Source: Ancylobacter rudongensis
GTDB lineage: Bacteria > Pseudomonadota > Alphaproteobacteria > Rhizobiales > Xanthobacteraceae
DNA: 64,000 nucleotides
Direction of reading: 5' to 3'
Assembly: GCF_900100155.1 (NCBI RefSeq)
Contig: NZ_FMTP01000007.1
Span: forward strand, 124,001-188,000
A program made the position numbers and the translations under genes. The notes beneath the pieces were generated by a model, which was given only the letters and a program-made list of their open reading frames with translations, had not been told where the DNA came from and ran no database searches. Of the stretch, positions 19,201-27,215 are shown one piece after another. How positions within the stretch are numbered: the stretch's first letter is position 1; each line of letters opens with the position of its first letter.

Positions 19201-19500
19201 CTCGGCCTGCGCCTCGCGGCGCCGATCCCGCTGGGGGCGGTGGCGGCGACCTTCAATGGCAGCCTGGGCTGGCGGCACGCTTTTGGCGATGTGGTCCCGA
19301 CCCAGACGCAGTCCTTCCTGATCGGCGGCCTGCCCTTCACGGTGAGCGGCGTGCCGCTCGGCGAGGATGTGGCCGTGGTCGAGGCCGGGCTCGAACTCGC
19401 GCTCGCGCCGGCCGCCCGGCTCAACATCTCCTATGGTGGCCAGTTTGGCGACGGCTTCAGCCAGAACGGGCTGAGCGCCGCGCTGAGCGTGCGCTTCTGA
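16261..19500 (+). CDS. Autotransporter with PAP2-type acid phosphatase passenger
   Basis: A predicted type V secreted protein of 1079 residues. The ATG at 16261 has AAGGGGG about 7 bases upstream and starts a signal peptide (Arg-rich, then LTCIVIALWLLPLARASA). The passenger holds a PAP2 phosphatase domain with PSGHS (residues 234-238) and SRNVFGVHYPLD (Ser269, His276, Asp280). A motif-1-like GDPRPF (Arg184-Pro185) lacks the usual Lys seven residues earlier (Gly177). An autotransporter repeat (GDGILVLAGASSYSGGTSVQ, about residues 478-500) and a beta-helical stretch follow. The C-terminal ~270 residues form the beta-barrel, from about residue 807 to the terminal aromatic VRF. Function is inferred as a surface or released phosphomonoesterase. 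It lies between mrcA and prfB, genes usually adjacent. Confidence 0.9.
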   Translation: MVHRYRGDGRTRSPAWPTRLTCIVIALWLLPLARASADSDCDSIDSCNEKLLENFGKFQHEAAGLDILEQNLATEEQIYASSSAADKQLAAINSQLQGNVLYYNIWNMARPDLSVLFNEGSLLSPGNNFPTGSAYQTITEQALELTGEIAGKMKTHFADDPNRASYSVYGVLPQYAGEAAGDPRPFVVSEAINGNPWTVEQTSALAVTIQQSAQVPAGFQPQYWGEYVSSPAFPSGHSTAGNTLAILTGILAPEYYKDFLMAGIEFGVSRNVFGVHYPLDVIGGRLIATYNLAMWLNGTDYGVGPADVDAASASLQAYIGSGGGSPYEAACRNNIVGCIRAGAIPSSEQFREARDLYTYYMTYGLPDFSDTGEAPVVPEGAEVLIATRFPYLSDAQRREVLATTEIASGSALDNGSGWARLNLFAAADGFGALNCGGEGADGCIQVIDLDSSAEGYGAFDVWANDMTGDGGLELVGDGILVLAGASSYSGGTSVQGGTLAITGSIVGSVEVASGALLYNAGTIGAAELVNEGAVLNDGLIEGSVLNAGIFGNNGRVTASLANSGVLFGSGSIGGDLVATADSVTAPGNSIGTIEVDGDVTLAAGATYAAELGQFGADLIAAGGSAEIEGALLDLDVAPGTILGLRQYAVLTAAGGVNGAFVLVDDPLTAYPFLDVKVDPEDDRVVVETYRSAVAFATLANTPNQIAAARSLDTAPLDSALGDAVLSLNASTAPAAFAVLAGDAGASVKSVLLNDSVFLRSAVIDRLRTAGSASAPAGMTVAPLAYAAPAAPMAGIPLKAEPAPPPAISALWAEGFGAWSTYDGNGNAGTLDSQTGGFLIGGDTLIDDWRVGLLGGYSTTQFDSGAASASGQSDNWHLGVYAGRSWEALALRTGLAYSWQQVDLSRTVILPGFAGSQSADYDAGTFQAFGELAYGIDLAMARLEPFAALAYVQLNTDAYGETGSEAALRVDGSSTQTSFTTLGLRLAAPIPLGAVAATFNGSLGWRHAFGDVVPTQTQSFLIGGLPFTVSGVPLGEDVAVVEAGLELALAPAARLNISYGGQFGDGFSQNGLSAALSVRF

Positions 19501-19521
19501 GCGCGCCGTCGTCCGGCGTAC

Positions 19522-20133
19522 TCAGCCATCATAAGGCCAGGCCTTGAACGCCTCCTGCGCCTCGGCGCGGGCGGCGAGGCGGGCGAGCGCCGGAAAGGCA
19601 TCGGCCGGCAACAGATCGGGCAGCATCCGGGTGGTGAAGGTCCAGCCGATGGCGGCGGTGATGTCGGCCTGCAGCGGCGCCGCGCCGAACAGCCAGCCCT
19701 CCGCCGTGCCGATCTCGTCGTCCAGCAGGCGGTAGGCGGCGAGCAGCTGTTCGTTCACCCGGTCGAGCCAGGGCTGGTGGCGCTTCTCCTGCGGGCGCAG
19801 CTGGTTTTCATAAACGATCTGCACGCTCTTCTCGCAGGCGGCCAGCGCCAGGCCGATGATGCGCTGCGCCCTCGCATGCGCGGCCAGATCGTCCGGGACG
19901 AGCGAGCGGCCGGCCAGCTTCTCGGCATGTTCGATGATGAGGGTCGAATCCATCAGCACGACGCCGCCATCGGTGATCAGCGTCGGCGCCTTCACCACCG
20001 GGTTGATTCCTTGGAAGCGCTCGTAATGGCGGAACACCGACACCGACTCGTGGGTGAAGGGCAGGCCGAGAGTGGTCAGCGACACCGCGACGCGGCGCAC
20101 ATAGGGCGAATCGAGCATGCCGACGAGATGCAT
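19522..20133 (-). CDS. Glutathione S-transferase family protein
   Basis: A 203-residue cytosolic protein with an N-terminal thioredoxin-like domain (MHLVGMLDSPYVRRVAVSL, with a serine in the usual active-site region; then NPVVKAPTLITDGG and the glutathione gamma-Glu site MDSTLIIEHAE) and an all-helical C-terminal domain (WLFGAAPLQADITAAIGW). The start at 20133 has AAGGA eight bases upstream; the longer frame from 20190 has no support. Its substrate cannot be inferred. It converges with the autotransporter gene, 21 bp away. Confidence 0.92.
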   Translation of the reverse strand: MHLVGMLDSPYVRRVAVSLTTLGLPFTHESVSVFRHYERFQGINPVVKAPTLITDGGVVLMDSTLIIEHAEKLAGRSLVPDDLAAHARAQRIIGLALAACEKSVQIVYENQLRPQEKRHQPWLDRVNEQLLAAYRLLDDEIGTAEGWLFGAAPLQADITAAIGWTFTTRMLPDLLPADAFPALARLAARAEAQEAFKAWPYDG

Positions 20134-20298
20134 CTGTTGGTCCTTATCCCAGGGTTCGCCGCATCCTAGGCCCGCCCGCGCGTCCCGCAAGCGGCCCTTG
20201 GCGGCTCGCCCGGACCCAACCGCAGCGCGGGGCGTTTACACTGTGCGGCAACGCCTCTATTTTCCGCCGCCTTCAATGTCCTATCGAGAGTAGCCATC

Positions 20299-21429
20299 AT
20301 GCGCGCCGAGCTCGCCGCGAGCGTCGACGAAATCCGGGAAGCCGCCCAGTTGCTGCGGCAGCACATCGATTTCGACCGTTCCAAGGCCCGCCTTGCCGAG
20401 CTGAACGCGCTCGCCGAGGACCCCAATCTGTGGAATGACCCCGAGCGCGCGCAGAAACTGATGCAGGAGCGCGGCACGCTGGAGGACGGGCTCGGGGCGC
20501 TGGAGCGTATCACCCGCGAGCTTTCCGACAATGTCGAGCTGATCGAGATGGGCGAGGCCGAGGGCGACGCTTCCATCGTCGACGAGGCGGCCGGCGCGCT
20601 GGCCAAGCTGAAGGCCGAGGTCGCCCGCCGCCAGCTGGAAGCGCTGCTCTCCGGCGAGGCGGACGCCAATGACAGCTATCTCGAAGTCCATGCCGGCGCC
20701 GGCGGCACCGACAGCCAGGACTGGGCGCTGATGCTGCTGCGCATGTATACGCGCTGGGCCGAGCGCCGCGGCTTCAAGGTGGAGCTGGTGGACGAGCAGG
20801 CGGGCGAAACCGCCGGGCTGAAGTCGGCCACCATCCTGGTCAAGGGCCACAACGCCTATGGCTGGATGAAGACCGAGGCCGGCGTGCACCGGCTGGTGCG
20901 CATCTCGCCCTTCGATTCCAACGCCCGGCGCCAGACCTCCTTCGCCAGCGTCGACGTCTACCCGGTCATTGACGACCGCATCGTCGTCGACATCAAGGAA
21001 AGCGACCTGCGCATCGACACGATGCGTTCGGGCGGCGCCGGCGGCCAGCACGTCAACAAGACCGAATCGGCCGTGCGCTTCACCCATATTCCCACCGGCA
21101 TCGCCGTGGTGGCGCAGGGCGACCGTTCGCAGCACAAGAACCGCGCCACGGCGTGGGAGATGCTGCGCGCCAAGCTCTATGAGATGGAGCTGAAGAAGCG
21201 CGAGGCGCAGGCGGCCGCCGACCAGGCCGCCAAGACCGATATCGGCTGGGGCCATCAGATCCGCTCCTATGTGCTCCAGCCCTACCAGCTCGTTAAGGAT
21301 CTGCGCACCGGCGTCACCTCGGGCACGCCGCAGGAAGTGCTGGACGGCGATCTCGACCCGTTCATGGAAGCGGCGCTGGCGCAGCGCGCCTATGGCGGCG
21401 GACCGGCCAGCGTCGAGGATGTCGACTGA
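20299..21429 (+). CDS. prfB: Peptide chain release factor 2
   Basis: This factor ends translation at UGA and UAA. The 376-residue protein has the codon-recognition tripeptide SPF (residues 203-205) and the catalytic GGQ (248-250) in SGGAGGQHVNKTESAVR. The entire protein is encoded in one frame: the region matching the programmed +1 frameshift of enteric prfB (near HIDFD, residue 23-27) contains no in-frame UGA. The ATG at 20299 gives the conserved N-terminus. Confidence 0.97.
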   Translation: MRAELAASVDEIREAAQLLRQHIDFDRSKARLAELNALAEDPNLWNDPERAQKLMQERGTLEDGLGALERITRELSDNVELIEMGEAEGDASIVDEAAGALAKLKAEVARRQLEALLSGEADANDSYLEVHAGAGGTDSQDWALMLLRMYTRWAERRGFKVELVDEQAGETAGLKSATILVKGHNAYGWMKTEAGVHRLVRISPFDSNARRQTSFASVDVYPVIDDRIVVDIKESDLRIDTMRSGGAGGQHVNKTESAVRFTHIPTGIAVVAQGDRSQHKNRATAWEMLRAKLYEMELKKREAQAAADQAAKTDIGWGHQIRSYVLQPYQLVKDLRTGVTSGTPQEVLDGDLDPFMEAALAQRAYGGGPASVEDVD

Positions 21430-21457
21430 TCGACATAGATCGGCGAGGCGCCGGGCG

Positions 21458-21488
21458 CGCCCCGCCTGTTGCCAGAGCGCGCGGGGCG
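21458..21488. terminator. Hairpin between convergent prfB and bcp
   Basis: CGCCCCGC and GCGGGGCG form an 8-bp stem around a 15-base loop in the 59-bp gap between the two stop codons. It lacks a T-run on either strand, so terminator function is tentative. Confidence 0.4.
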
Positions 21489-21956
21489 TCAGAGCGCCCG
21501 CGCGGCGGCGAGCACCTCCTCGGCATGGCCGGCGACCTTCACCTTCGGCCAGAGGCGGGCGATCTTTCCCTCGCGGTCGATCAGCACGGTGGTGCGCTCG
21601 ACCCCCATATATTTGCGGCCATACATGCTCTTCTCGCCCCACACGCCATAGGCTTCGAGCATGGCATGGTCCTCATTGCCGGCGAGGTCGAAGGTGAGGC
21701 CCTCCTTGGTGCGGAACTTCGCCAGCGCCGTGTCGGGATCGGGCGAGACGCCAAGGATGCGGGTGTCGGCCGCGTCGAAATCGGCCTTGAGCCGGTTGAA
21801 GTCATGCGCCTCCACCGTGCAGCCTGACGTGCCGGCCTTGGGGTAGAAATAAAGCACCAGCTTTCGGCCCCGGCAGGCGGCGAGCGACAGCACCTCGCCC
21901 GAATCGGTGGTCAAAGTGAAGTCGGGTGCGGGAGCTCCCACTTCTATCTCGGTCAT
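21489..21956 (-). CDS. bcp: Thioredoxin-dependent peroxiredoxin, BCP/PrxQ type
   Basis: A 155-residue thiol peroxidase that reduces organic and hydrogen peroxides. The peroxidatic Cys lies in KAGTSGCTVEAHDFNRL after LVLYFYP. The resolving Cys five residues later, present in E. coli Bcp, is replaced by His, so this is a 1-Cys type needing an external thiol or a distant cysteine. The start ATG at 21956 has GGAAGG just upstream; the frame beyond it is not used. It diverges from the YhdP-like gene. Confidence 0.94.
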   Translation of the reverse strand: MTEIEVGAPAPDFTLTTDSGEVLSLAACRGRKLVLYFYPKAGTSGCTVEAHDFNRLKADFDAADTRILGVSPDPDTALAKFRTKEGLTFDLAGNEDHAMLEAYGVWGEKSMYGRKYMGVERTTVLIDREGKIARLWPKVKVAGHAEEVLAAARAL

Positions 21957-22144
21957 GTGCCTTCCTTTCGGCGTGTTTGGGGGTGATCGGCTGGGGTGGC
22001 TTGCCGTTAGGGCTTGCCGATGGACGTACCGGCCGGCCAATTGTGCGGAGCTATCAGCAGGATGTCAGCATGCAGGTGGATAAGGTGTCGCCGCCTGTGT
22101 TGCGCGCGGGCATTATGACCCAGCCTCAAGGATTCGTGCCGTAG

Positions 22145-25100
22145 ATGACAGAGAAGACGACGCACAGGTCGCCGACGGCCGGCAAGCGCCAGGTGAAGCG
22201 CCTTCGCGTCAAACGGTCGCCAAAGGTCTGCGCCGCGCCCGCCCGGCGGCGGCGCTGGCTGCGCATGTGCGTCTGGTCGGGCGGCTCCACCTTCGTCCTC
22301 CTCGCCGCCGCGATCGCCGGGATCTACCTTCTCTTCAGCGCCGGCGTGCTCACCGTCGACATGGCGCGCCCTTATGTCGAGCGCACCCTTGAGGCGCGGC
22401 TCGGGGCCGGGCGCACCGTGCAGATCGGCGCTATCGTCGCCGAGCGGGTGCCGGACGGGGGCATCGTGCTGCACGCCGCCGACATCACCGTGCGCGACGA
22501 TGATGGCGACCTCATCGCCACCGCGCCGCAGGCCGAAGTGGCATTGCAGGACAGCTGGCTGCCCTGGTTGATGCAGCCCGAGCGGGTCGATCTCGTCGGC
22601 GTCCGGCTCAACGTGTTCATCGATGCGCAGGGGCAGCTCTCCATCTCGACCGAGGCGGATGCCGCCGACGGCGCCCGGGTGCAGCCCAAGCTGCTCACCA
22701 CCGTGCAGACGGTCGATCCCGCGGCCGACCAAACGGCGGAGCCCGCAGCCGGAACCGTGCCCGCGCCGGTCGACGCCCCGGCCGCTGCGGAGGGGGCGCC
22801 GGGTGTCGCAGCGGCGGAGGGCGAGGTTCCGACGCCTTTCGGTCCGCTTCGCCTCGCCAGCCTTGCCGCGCTCGCCCGTCAGTTCGACGAGGGCGGGCTC
22901 GATGGCGGCACGCTGAGCGAGATCGGGCTCAAGGAAGGCATCCTTGTCATCCGCAACGAGGCCAGCGGGCGGGAATGGACCTTCGACGACATCGACCTGT
23001 CGCTGTCGCGCCCGGAACAGGGCGGCGTCACCTTCGACATTAAGGCCGGCGGCATGGATGGGCCGTGGTCGGCCCGCGCCACGGTCGGCGCTCTCAATGA
23101 GGGCCGCCGCGACCTGGAACTGGAAGTGCGGGATCTCGCGCCGCGCGATCTGCTGATCGCCGCCGGCAAGGCCGGGGCGGATATTCTCGCCACCTCGCCG
23201 CTGTCGATCGATTTCGTCGCCACCATCGACCCGCGTGGCGTGGTGCTAGCGAGCAGCGGGCGACTGGCCGCCGGGGCGGGCGAGCTTCAGCTCGGCTCCG
23301 ATGCGGAAGGGCGGATGCTGGTCGACGAAGCGGTGCTGGCCTTCTCGCTCGATCCGGCAGCGCGGCGGATCAATCTCACCTCCGTCACCGCCCAGGCAGG
23401 CCCCTTCGGCATGGATCTCGCCGGCACGGTGGACATTCCCGCCGACAGCGCCGGCCTCTGGCGGCTGCACACCCATTCCGCGCGCGCCAGCTTTATCGGC
23501 GGCGGCCCGCACCAGACACAGGTGCCGCCCTTTGTCCTCGACGACATCGTGTTCGACCTGTCCTTCGATCCGGTGGCGCAGCGCGCCAGCATCGATCGCG
23601 GTGAGCTGAAAGGACCGCAAGGCGGCATCACCCTGGGCGGCGCGCTGGAACTGGCGGGGCCCGCACCCTCGCTCTCCATGACCGTTACCGCCACGCCGAT
23701 GACGGCGACCTCGCTGATCCGGCTATGGCCGGCCGTGGCCGCGCCGGCGCCGCGCAAATGGGTTTACGACCATCTGGTTTCAGGCGATGTCAGCGAGGCG
23801 AGGATCTTCTTCAACGCGCCGCTGGACTCCATCGGCAAGAAGGATCATCCGCTCGCCGATGAGGGGCTGAGCATCATCATTGCCGGCACCAATGGGCGCT
23901 TCATCCCGGTTCCCGGCCTGCCGCCGATCATCGACGCCGATGTGGCGGTGAAGATCACCGGCCGCACCGCGCATGTGACGGTGGCGAAGGCGGCGATGCA
24001 GACGCCGGGAGAGCGCCGGCTGGAGATTGGCGAGAGCATTTTCGACATTTCCGACACCGCCCCGCCCAAGCCGGAGGCGAAGGTGCAGGTCAATGTCAGC
24101 GGCCAGGCCGCCGCCGCCATCGAACTCGCCGGGATTCCGCCGCTGCGCGGGCCGACCTATGTACCGATCGAGCCGCAATCGGTGTCGGGGACGATCAAGG
24201 GCACGGCGCAGATCAGCGTCAAGCTGTCCGACAACATCCTCCCCTCGGATATCGACTACGCCTTCGACGCCACGCTCAGCGATTTCGGCGCGTCGAAGAT
24301 GGTATTCAACCAGAATCTCGACGACGCCACGGTGCGCGCCTTCGTGACCCAGGCGGCGACCGTGGCGCGCGGCGAGGGCAAGTTCGGTGGCGCGCCGGCC
24401 AGCTTCGACTATAGCCGCCCCGCCAGCGGCGACATGACGTTCGCGCTCGCCGCCTCACTGGACGACGCCGCGCGGCAGAAACTCGGCTTCGAGCTTCCCG
24501 GCATGTCCGGCACGCTGGGGGTCAAGCTGGCGGGCACGGTCGGGACGAAGGCCAAGACGGCCGATGTCGAACTCGACCTCACCCGTGTGAAGCTCTCGGA
24601 CCTGGTGCCGGGATGGACCAAGGCTGCCGGCAAGCCGGCAAAGATGACCGCCAAGGCCGTCATCACCTCCGGCGGCACGCGGCTCGACGACCTGGTGGTG
24701 ACGGGCCAGGGGGTGGACATTCGCGGCACGGTGGAACTCGATTCCAAGGCGGCCGTGGTCAGTGCCAACCTACCGACCTTCAAGCTCTCCGACGGCGACA
24801 AAGCCAGCGTGAAGCTCGAAAATGCCGACGGCACCTACAAGGTGACGGTGCGCGGCGAGGTGATCGAGGCGCGTGCCTTCCTCAAGCAGCTCACCGACAC
24901 GCCTCCCAGCGGCCCCGGCACGTCCCGCCCGCCCGACATCGACCTCGACGTCAAGCTCGGCGTCGTCGTCGGCAATAATGGCGAGGCCATGCGCGACGTC
25001 GCCCTGGTGATCTCGCGGCGCAATGGCGATCTGCGCGCCTTCTCGCTCGGCGCTCTCGTCGGCCGCACCGGGGGCGTGACCGGCGAGCTGAAGGCGCAGG

Positions 25101-25738
25101 GCAATGGCCGCCCGCAGCTGCGGGTGGCGACCAGCGACGCCGGGGCGCTGCTGCGCTTCATCGACCTCTACCCGAAGATCTATGGCGGCGATCTCTGGAT
25201 CGATGTCGACGCGCCGGCGGGCGATGGCCGGCCGCAGAGCGGCGTCATCAATGTGCGCGACTTCGTGATCCGGGGCGAGGCCGGGCTCGACCGGCTCATC
25301 GCCGCCGCGCCGGCGACCATGCGCGACGGGCGGCCGCAGCCGGGCTCGGCGATCTCCTTCCGCAAGCTGCAGGTCGATTTCCAGCGCTCCGCCCAGCAGA
25401 TCAGCCTGCGCGACGGGGCGATCTGGGGCCCGTCCATCGGCTCGACCTTCGACGGCACGCTCGATCTCGCTAATGACCGCGTGTCGGTGCGCGGCACCTA
25501 TGTGCCGGCCTATGGGTTGAACAATCTGTTCAGCCGCCTGCCGGTCCTCGGCTTCTTCCTCGGCGGCGGGCCCAATGAGGGGCTGGTCGGCGTGACCTAT
25601 GAGATTGTCGGCCCGGTGTCCGGCCCGACGCTGCGGGTGAACCCGATCTCGGCGGTGGCGCCGGGCTTCCTGCGCAAGATCTTCGAGTTCCGGCAGGCCC
25701 CCGACCCGACCCCGCCCGCGGTGGTGCCGTCGCGCTAG
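22145..25738 (+). CDS. AsmA/YhdP-like envelope protein (DUF3971 type)
   Basis: A 1197-residue inner-membrane-anchored periplasmic protein. A very basic cytoplasmic N-terminus (residues 1-42) precedes one membrane helix (about 46-68, STFVLLAAAIAGIYLLFSAG), then a long repetitive beta-rich region (about 70-1175) of the type that forms a hydrophobic groove. Family members (YhdP, TamB, AsmA) carry phospholipids between the membranes. An Ala/Pro-rich low-complexity linker occurs near residues 195-225. The C-terminal AsmA-like part (FDGTLDLANDRVSVRGTYVP through GPTLRVNPISAVAPGFLRKIFEF) is well conserved in type. AAGGA lies 11 bases before the ATG. It is transcribed alone. Confidence 0.88.
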   Translation: MTEKTTHRSPTAGKRQVKRLRVKRSPKVCAAPARRRRWLRMCVWSGGSTFVLLAAAIAGIYLLFSAGVLTVDMARPYVERTLEARLGAGRTVQIGAIVAERVPDGGIVLHAADITVRDDDGDLIATAPQAEVALQDSWLPWLMQPERVDLVGVRLNVFIDAQGQLSISTEADAADGARVQPKLLTTVQTVDPAADQTAEPAAGTVPAPVDAPAAAEGAPGVAAAEGEVPTPFGPLRLASLAALARQFDEGGLDGGTLSEIGLKEGILVIRNEASGREWTFDDIDLSLSRPEQGGVTFDIKAGGMDGPWSARATVGALNEGRRDLELEVRDLAPRDLLIAAGKAGADILATSPLSIDFVATIDPRGVVLASSGRLAAGAGELQLGSDAEGRMLVDEAVLAFSLDPAARRINLTSVTAQAGPFGMDLAGTVDIPADSAGLWRLHTHSARASFIGGGPHQTQVPPFVLDDIVFDLSFDPVAQRASIDRGELKGPQGGITLGGALELAGPAPSLSMTVTATPMTATSLIRLWPAVAAPAPRKWVYDHLVSGDVSEARIFFNAPLDSIGKKDHPLADEGLSIIIAGTNGRFIPVPGLPPIIDADVAVKITGRTAHVTVAKAAMQTPGERRLEIGESIFDISDTAPPKPEAKVQVNVSGQAAAAIELAGIPPLRGPTYVPIEPQSVSGTIKGTAQISVKLSDNILPSDIDYAFDATLSDFGASKMVFNQNLDDATVRAFVTQAATVARGEGKFGGAPASFDYSRPASGDMTFALAASLDDAARQKLGFELPGMSGTLGVKLAGTVGTKAKTADVELDLTRVKLSDLVPGWTKAAGKPAKMTAKAVITSGGTRLDDLVVTGQGVDIRGTVELDSKAAVVSANLPTFKLSDGDKASVKLENADGTYKVTVRGEVIEARAFLKQLTDTPPSGPGTSRPPDIDLDVKLGVVVGNNGEAMRDVALVISRRNGDLRAFSLGALVGRTGGVTGELKAQGNGRPQLRVATSDAGALLRFIDLYPKIYGGDLWIDVDAPAGDGRPQSGVINVRDFVIRGEAGLDRLIAAAPATMRDGRPQPGSAISFRKLQVDFQRSAQQISLRDGAIWGPSIGSTFDGTLDLANDRVSVRGTYVPAYGLNNLFSRLPVLGFFLGGGPNEGLVGVTYEIVGPVSGPTLRVNPISAVAPGFLRKIFEFRQAPDPTPPAVVPSR

Positions 25739-25750
25739 CCTCTTCAGGGC

Positions 25751-25839
25751 GCCATCCCGGCCGCAGCGCAGCGAAGAGCCGGATCGCTACCCGATATTGG
25801 CGCACGGTCCCGGATCGGCCTCCGGCCGTCCGGGATGAC
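25751..25839. repeat. Intergenic palindromic repeat, family A
   Basis: An 89-bp inverted structure beginning GCCATCCCGG and ending CCGTCCGGGATGAC. Its right half, GATCGGCCTCCGGCCGTCC, recurs at 56203-56291. It lies between the convergent YhdP-like gene and tyrS and may form their shared 3' hairpin. Confidence 0.75.
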
Positions 25840-25870
25840 AGGCGATGGCGAGCGCGGCCCGCCTTGCCGC

Positions 25871-27130
25871 CTAAACTGGCTTCAGCAGCACATGCTTCTT
25901 CTTGCCGAGCGAGAGCTTGATCACGCCTTCGGGCGTTAGGTCGCGCTCGGTCAGCACCGCCTTCTCGTCGGTGACGGTGGCGTCGTTCACCTTCAGCCCG
26001 CCGCCCTTCACCTGGCGGCGCGCCTCACCATTGGAGGCGACGAGGCCGGTTTTCTCGGCGAAGGCGGCGAGCACGCCGATCCCCGCCGCCAGCTCGGCCG
26101 CCGGCACGTTAACGCTCGGCAGGTCGGCGGCGATGCCACCTTCTTCGAAGGTCTTGCGCGCGGTTTCGGCCGCCGCTTCCGCCGCCGCCCGCCCGTGCAG
26201 CAGGGCGGTGATCTCGGTGGCGAGCAGCTTCTTCACCTCGTTGATGGCCGAGCCCTGCGCTTCCTGCGCGAGGCGGGCGATCTCGTCCATCGGCAGGGTG
26301 GTGTAGAGCTTGAGGAAGCGCTCGACATCGGCGTCCTCGGTGTTGCGCCAGTACTGCCAGAACTCATAGGGGCCGAGCATGTCGGCGTTCAGCCACACCG
26401 CCCCGTTCAGCGACTTGCCCATCTTGGCGCCGGAGGCGGTGGTCAGCAGCGGCGAGGTGAGGGCGTAGAGCTGCGGCGTGCCCATGCGGTGGCCGAGATC
26501 GATGCCGTTGACGATGTTGCCCCACTGGTCGGAGCCGCCCATCTGCAGCCGCACGCCATGGCGCTTCGACAGCTCGACGAAGTCATAGGCCTGCAGGATC
26601 ATGTAGTTGAATTCGAGGAAGGACAGCGACTGCTCGCGGTCCAGGCGCGTCTTCACGCTATCGAAGGACAGCATGCGGTTGACCGAGAAATGCCGGCCGA
26701 CATCGCGCAGGAATTCCAGATAGTTGAGGTCGCGCAGCCAGTCGGCGTTGTTGATCATCAGCGCGTCGGTGGGGCCCTCGCCATAGCTAAGGTAGTTCGA
26801 GAAGACACGCTTGATCGAGGCGATGTTGGCCTCGATCGTGTCCACCGTCATCAGCTGGCGGGCGTCGTCCTTGAAGGACGGATCGCCCACCATGCCGGTG
26901 CCGCCGCCCATCAGCGAGACGGCGCGGTGGCCGGTCTTCTGCAGCCAGTGCAGCATCATGATCTGGATCAGCCCGCCGGCATGCAGGCTCGGGGCGGTGG
27001 GGTCGAAGCCGATATAGGCCGTGACCGTTTCCTTCGCGAAGAGAGTGTCGAGGCCCTGTTCATCGGAGATCTGATGAATGAAGCCGCGCTCGCTGAGGGT
27101 GCGGAGGAAGTCGGATTTGAACGTGCTCAT
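25871..27130 (-). CDS. tyrS: Tyrosyl-tRNA synthetase
   Basis: This enzyme charges tRNA-Tyr with tyrosine. The 419-residue class I synthetase has the HIGH-type motif in [14 protein letters not shown], the tyrosine-binding [15 protein letters not shown] and [17 protein letters not shown], and the KMSKS-type loop [14 protein letters not shown]. The C-terminal S4-like RNA-binding domain (about residues 350-419) is present ([19 protein letters not shown]). It is divergent from anmK with 85 bp between the starts, an arrangement often seen in Rhizobiales. Confidence 0.97.
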   Translation of the reverse strand: MSTFKSDFLRTLSERGFIHQISDEQGLDTLFAKETVTAYIGFDPTAPSLHAGGLIQIMMLHWLQKTGHRAVSLMGGGTGMVGDPSFKDDARQLMTVDTIEANIASIKRVFSNYLSYGEGPTDALMINNADWLRDLNYLEFLRDVGRHFSVNRMLSFDSVKTRLDREQSLSFLEFNYMILQAYDFVELSKRHGVRLQMGGSDQWGNIVNGIDLGHRMGTPQLYALTSPLLTTASGAKMGKSLNGAVWLNADMLGPYEFWQYWRNTEDADVERFLKLYTTLPMDEIARLAQEAQGSAINEVKKLLATEITALLHGRAAAEAAAETARKTFEEGGIAADLPSVNVPAAELAAGIGVLAAFAEKTGLVASNGEARRQVKGGGLKVNDATVTDEKAVLTERDLTPEGVIKLSLGKKKHVLLKPV

Positions 27131-27215
27131 ATCGGGCCTGCGGGCATCAACGCCATGTTAGGAAGGGGCAGGTGATTTAACAGTTTCGCGCAGCGAAAGC
27201 ACCCCGAGGGCAGAG

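Noticed and set aside
20299-20400. Programmed frameshift in prfB.
   Set aside because: The whole protein is in one frame and no in-frame UGA occurs in the region where the E. coli frameshift lies.
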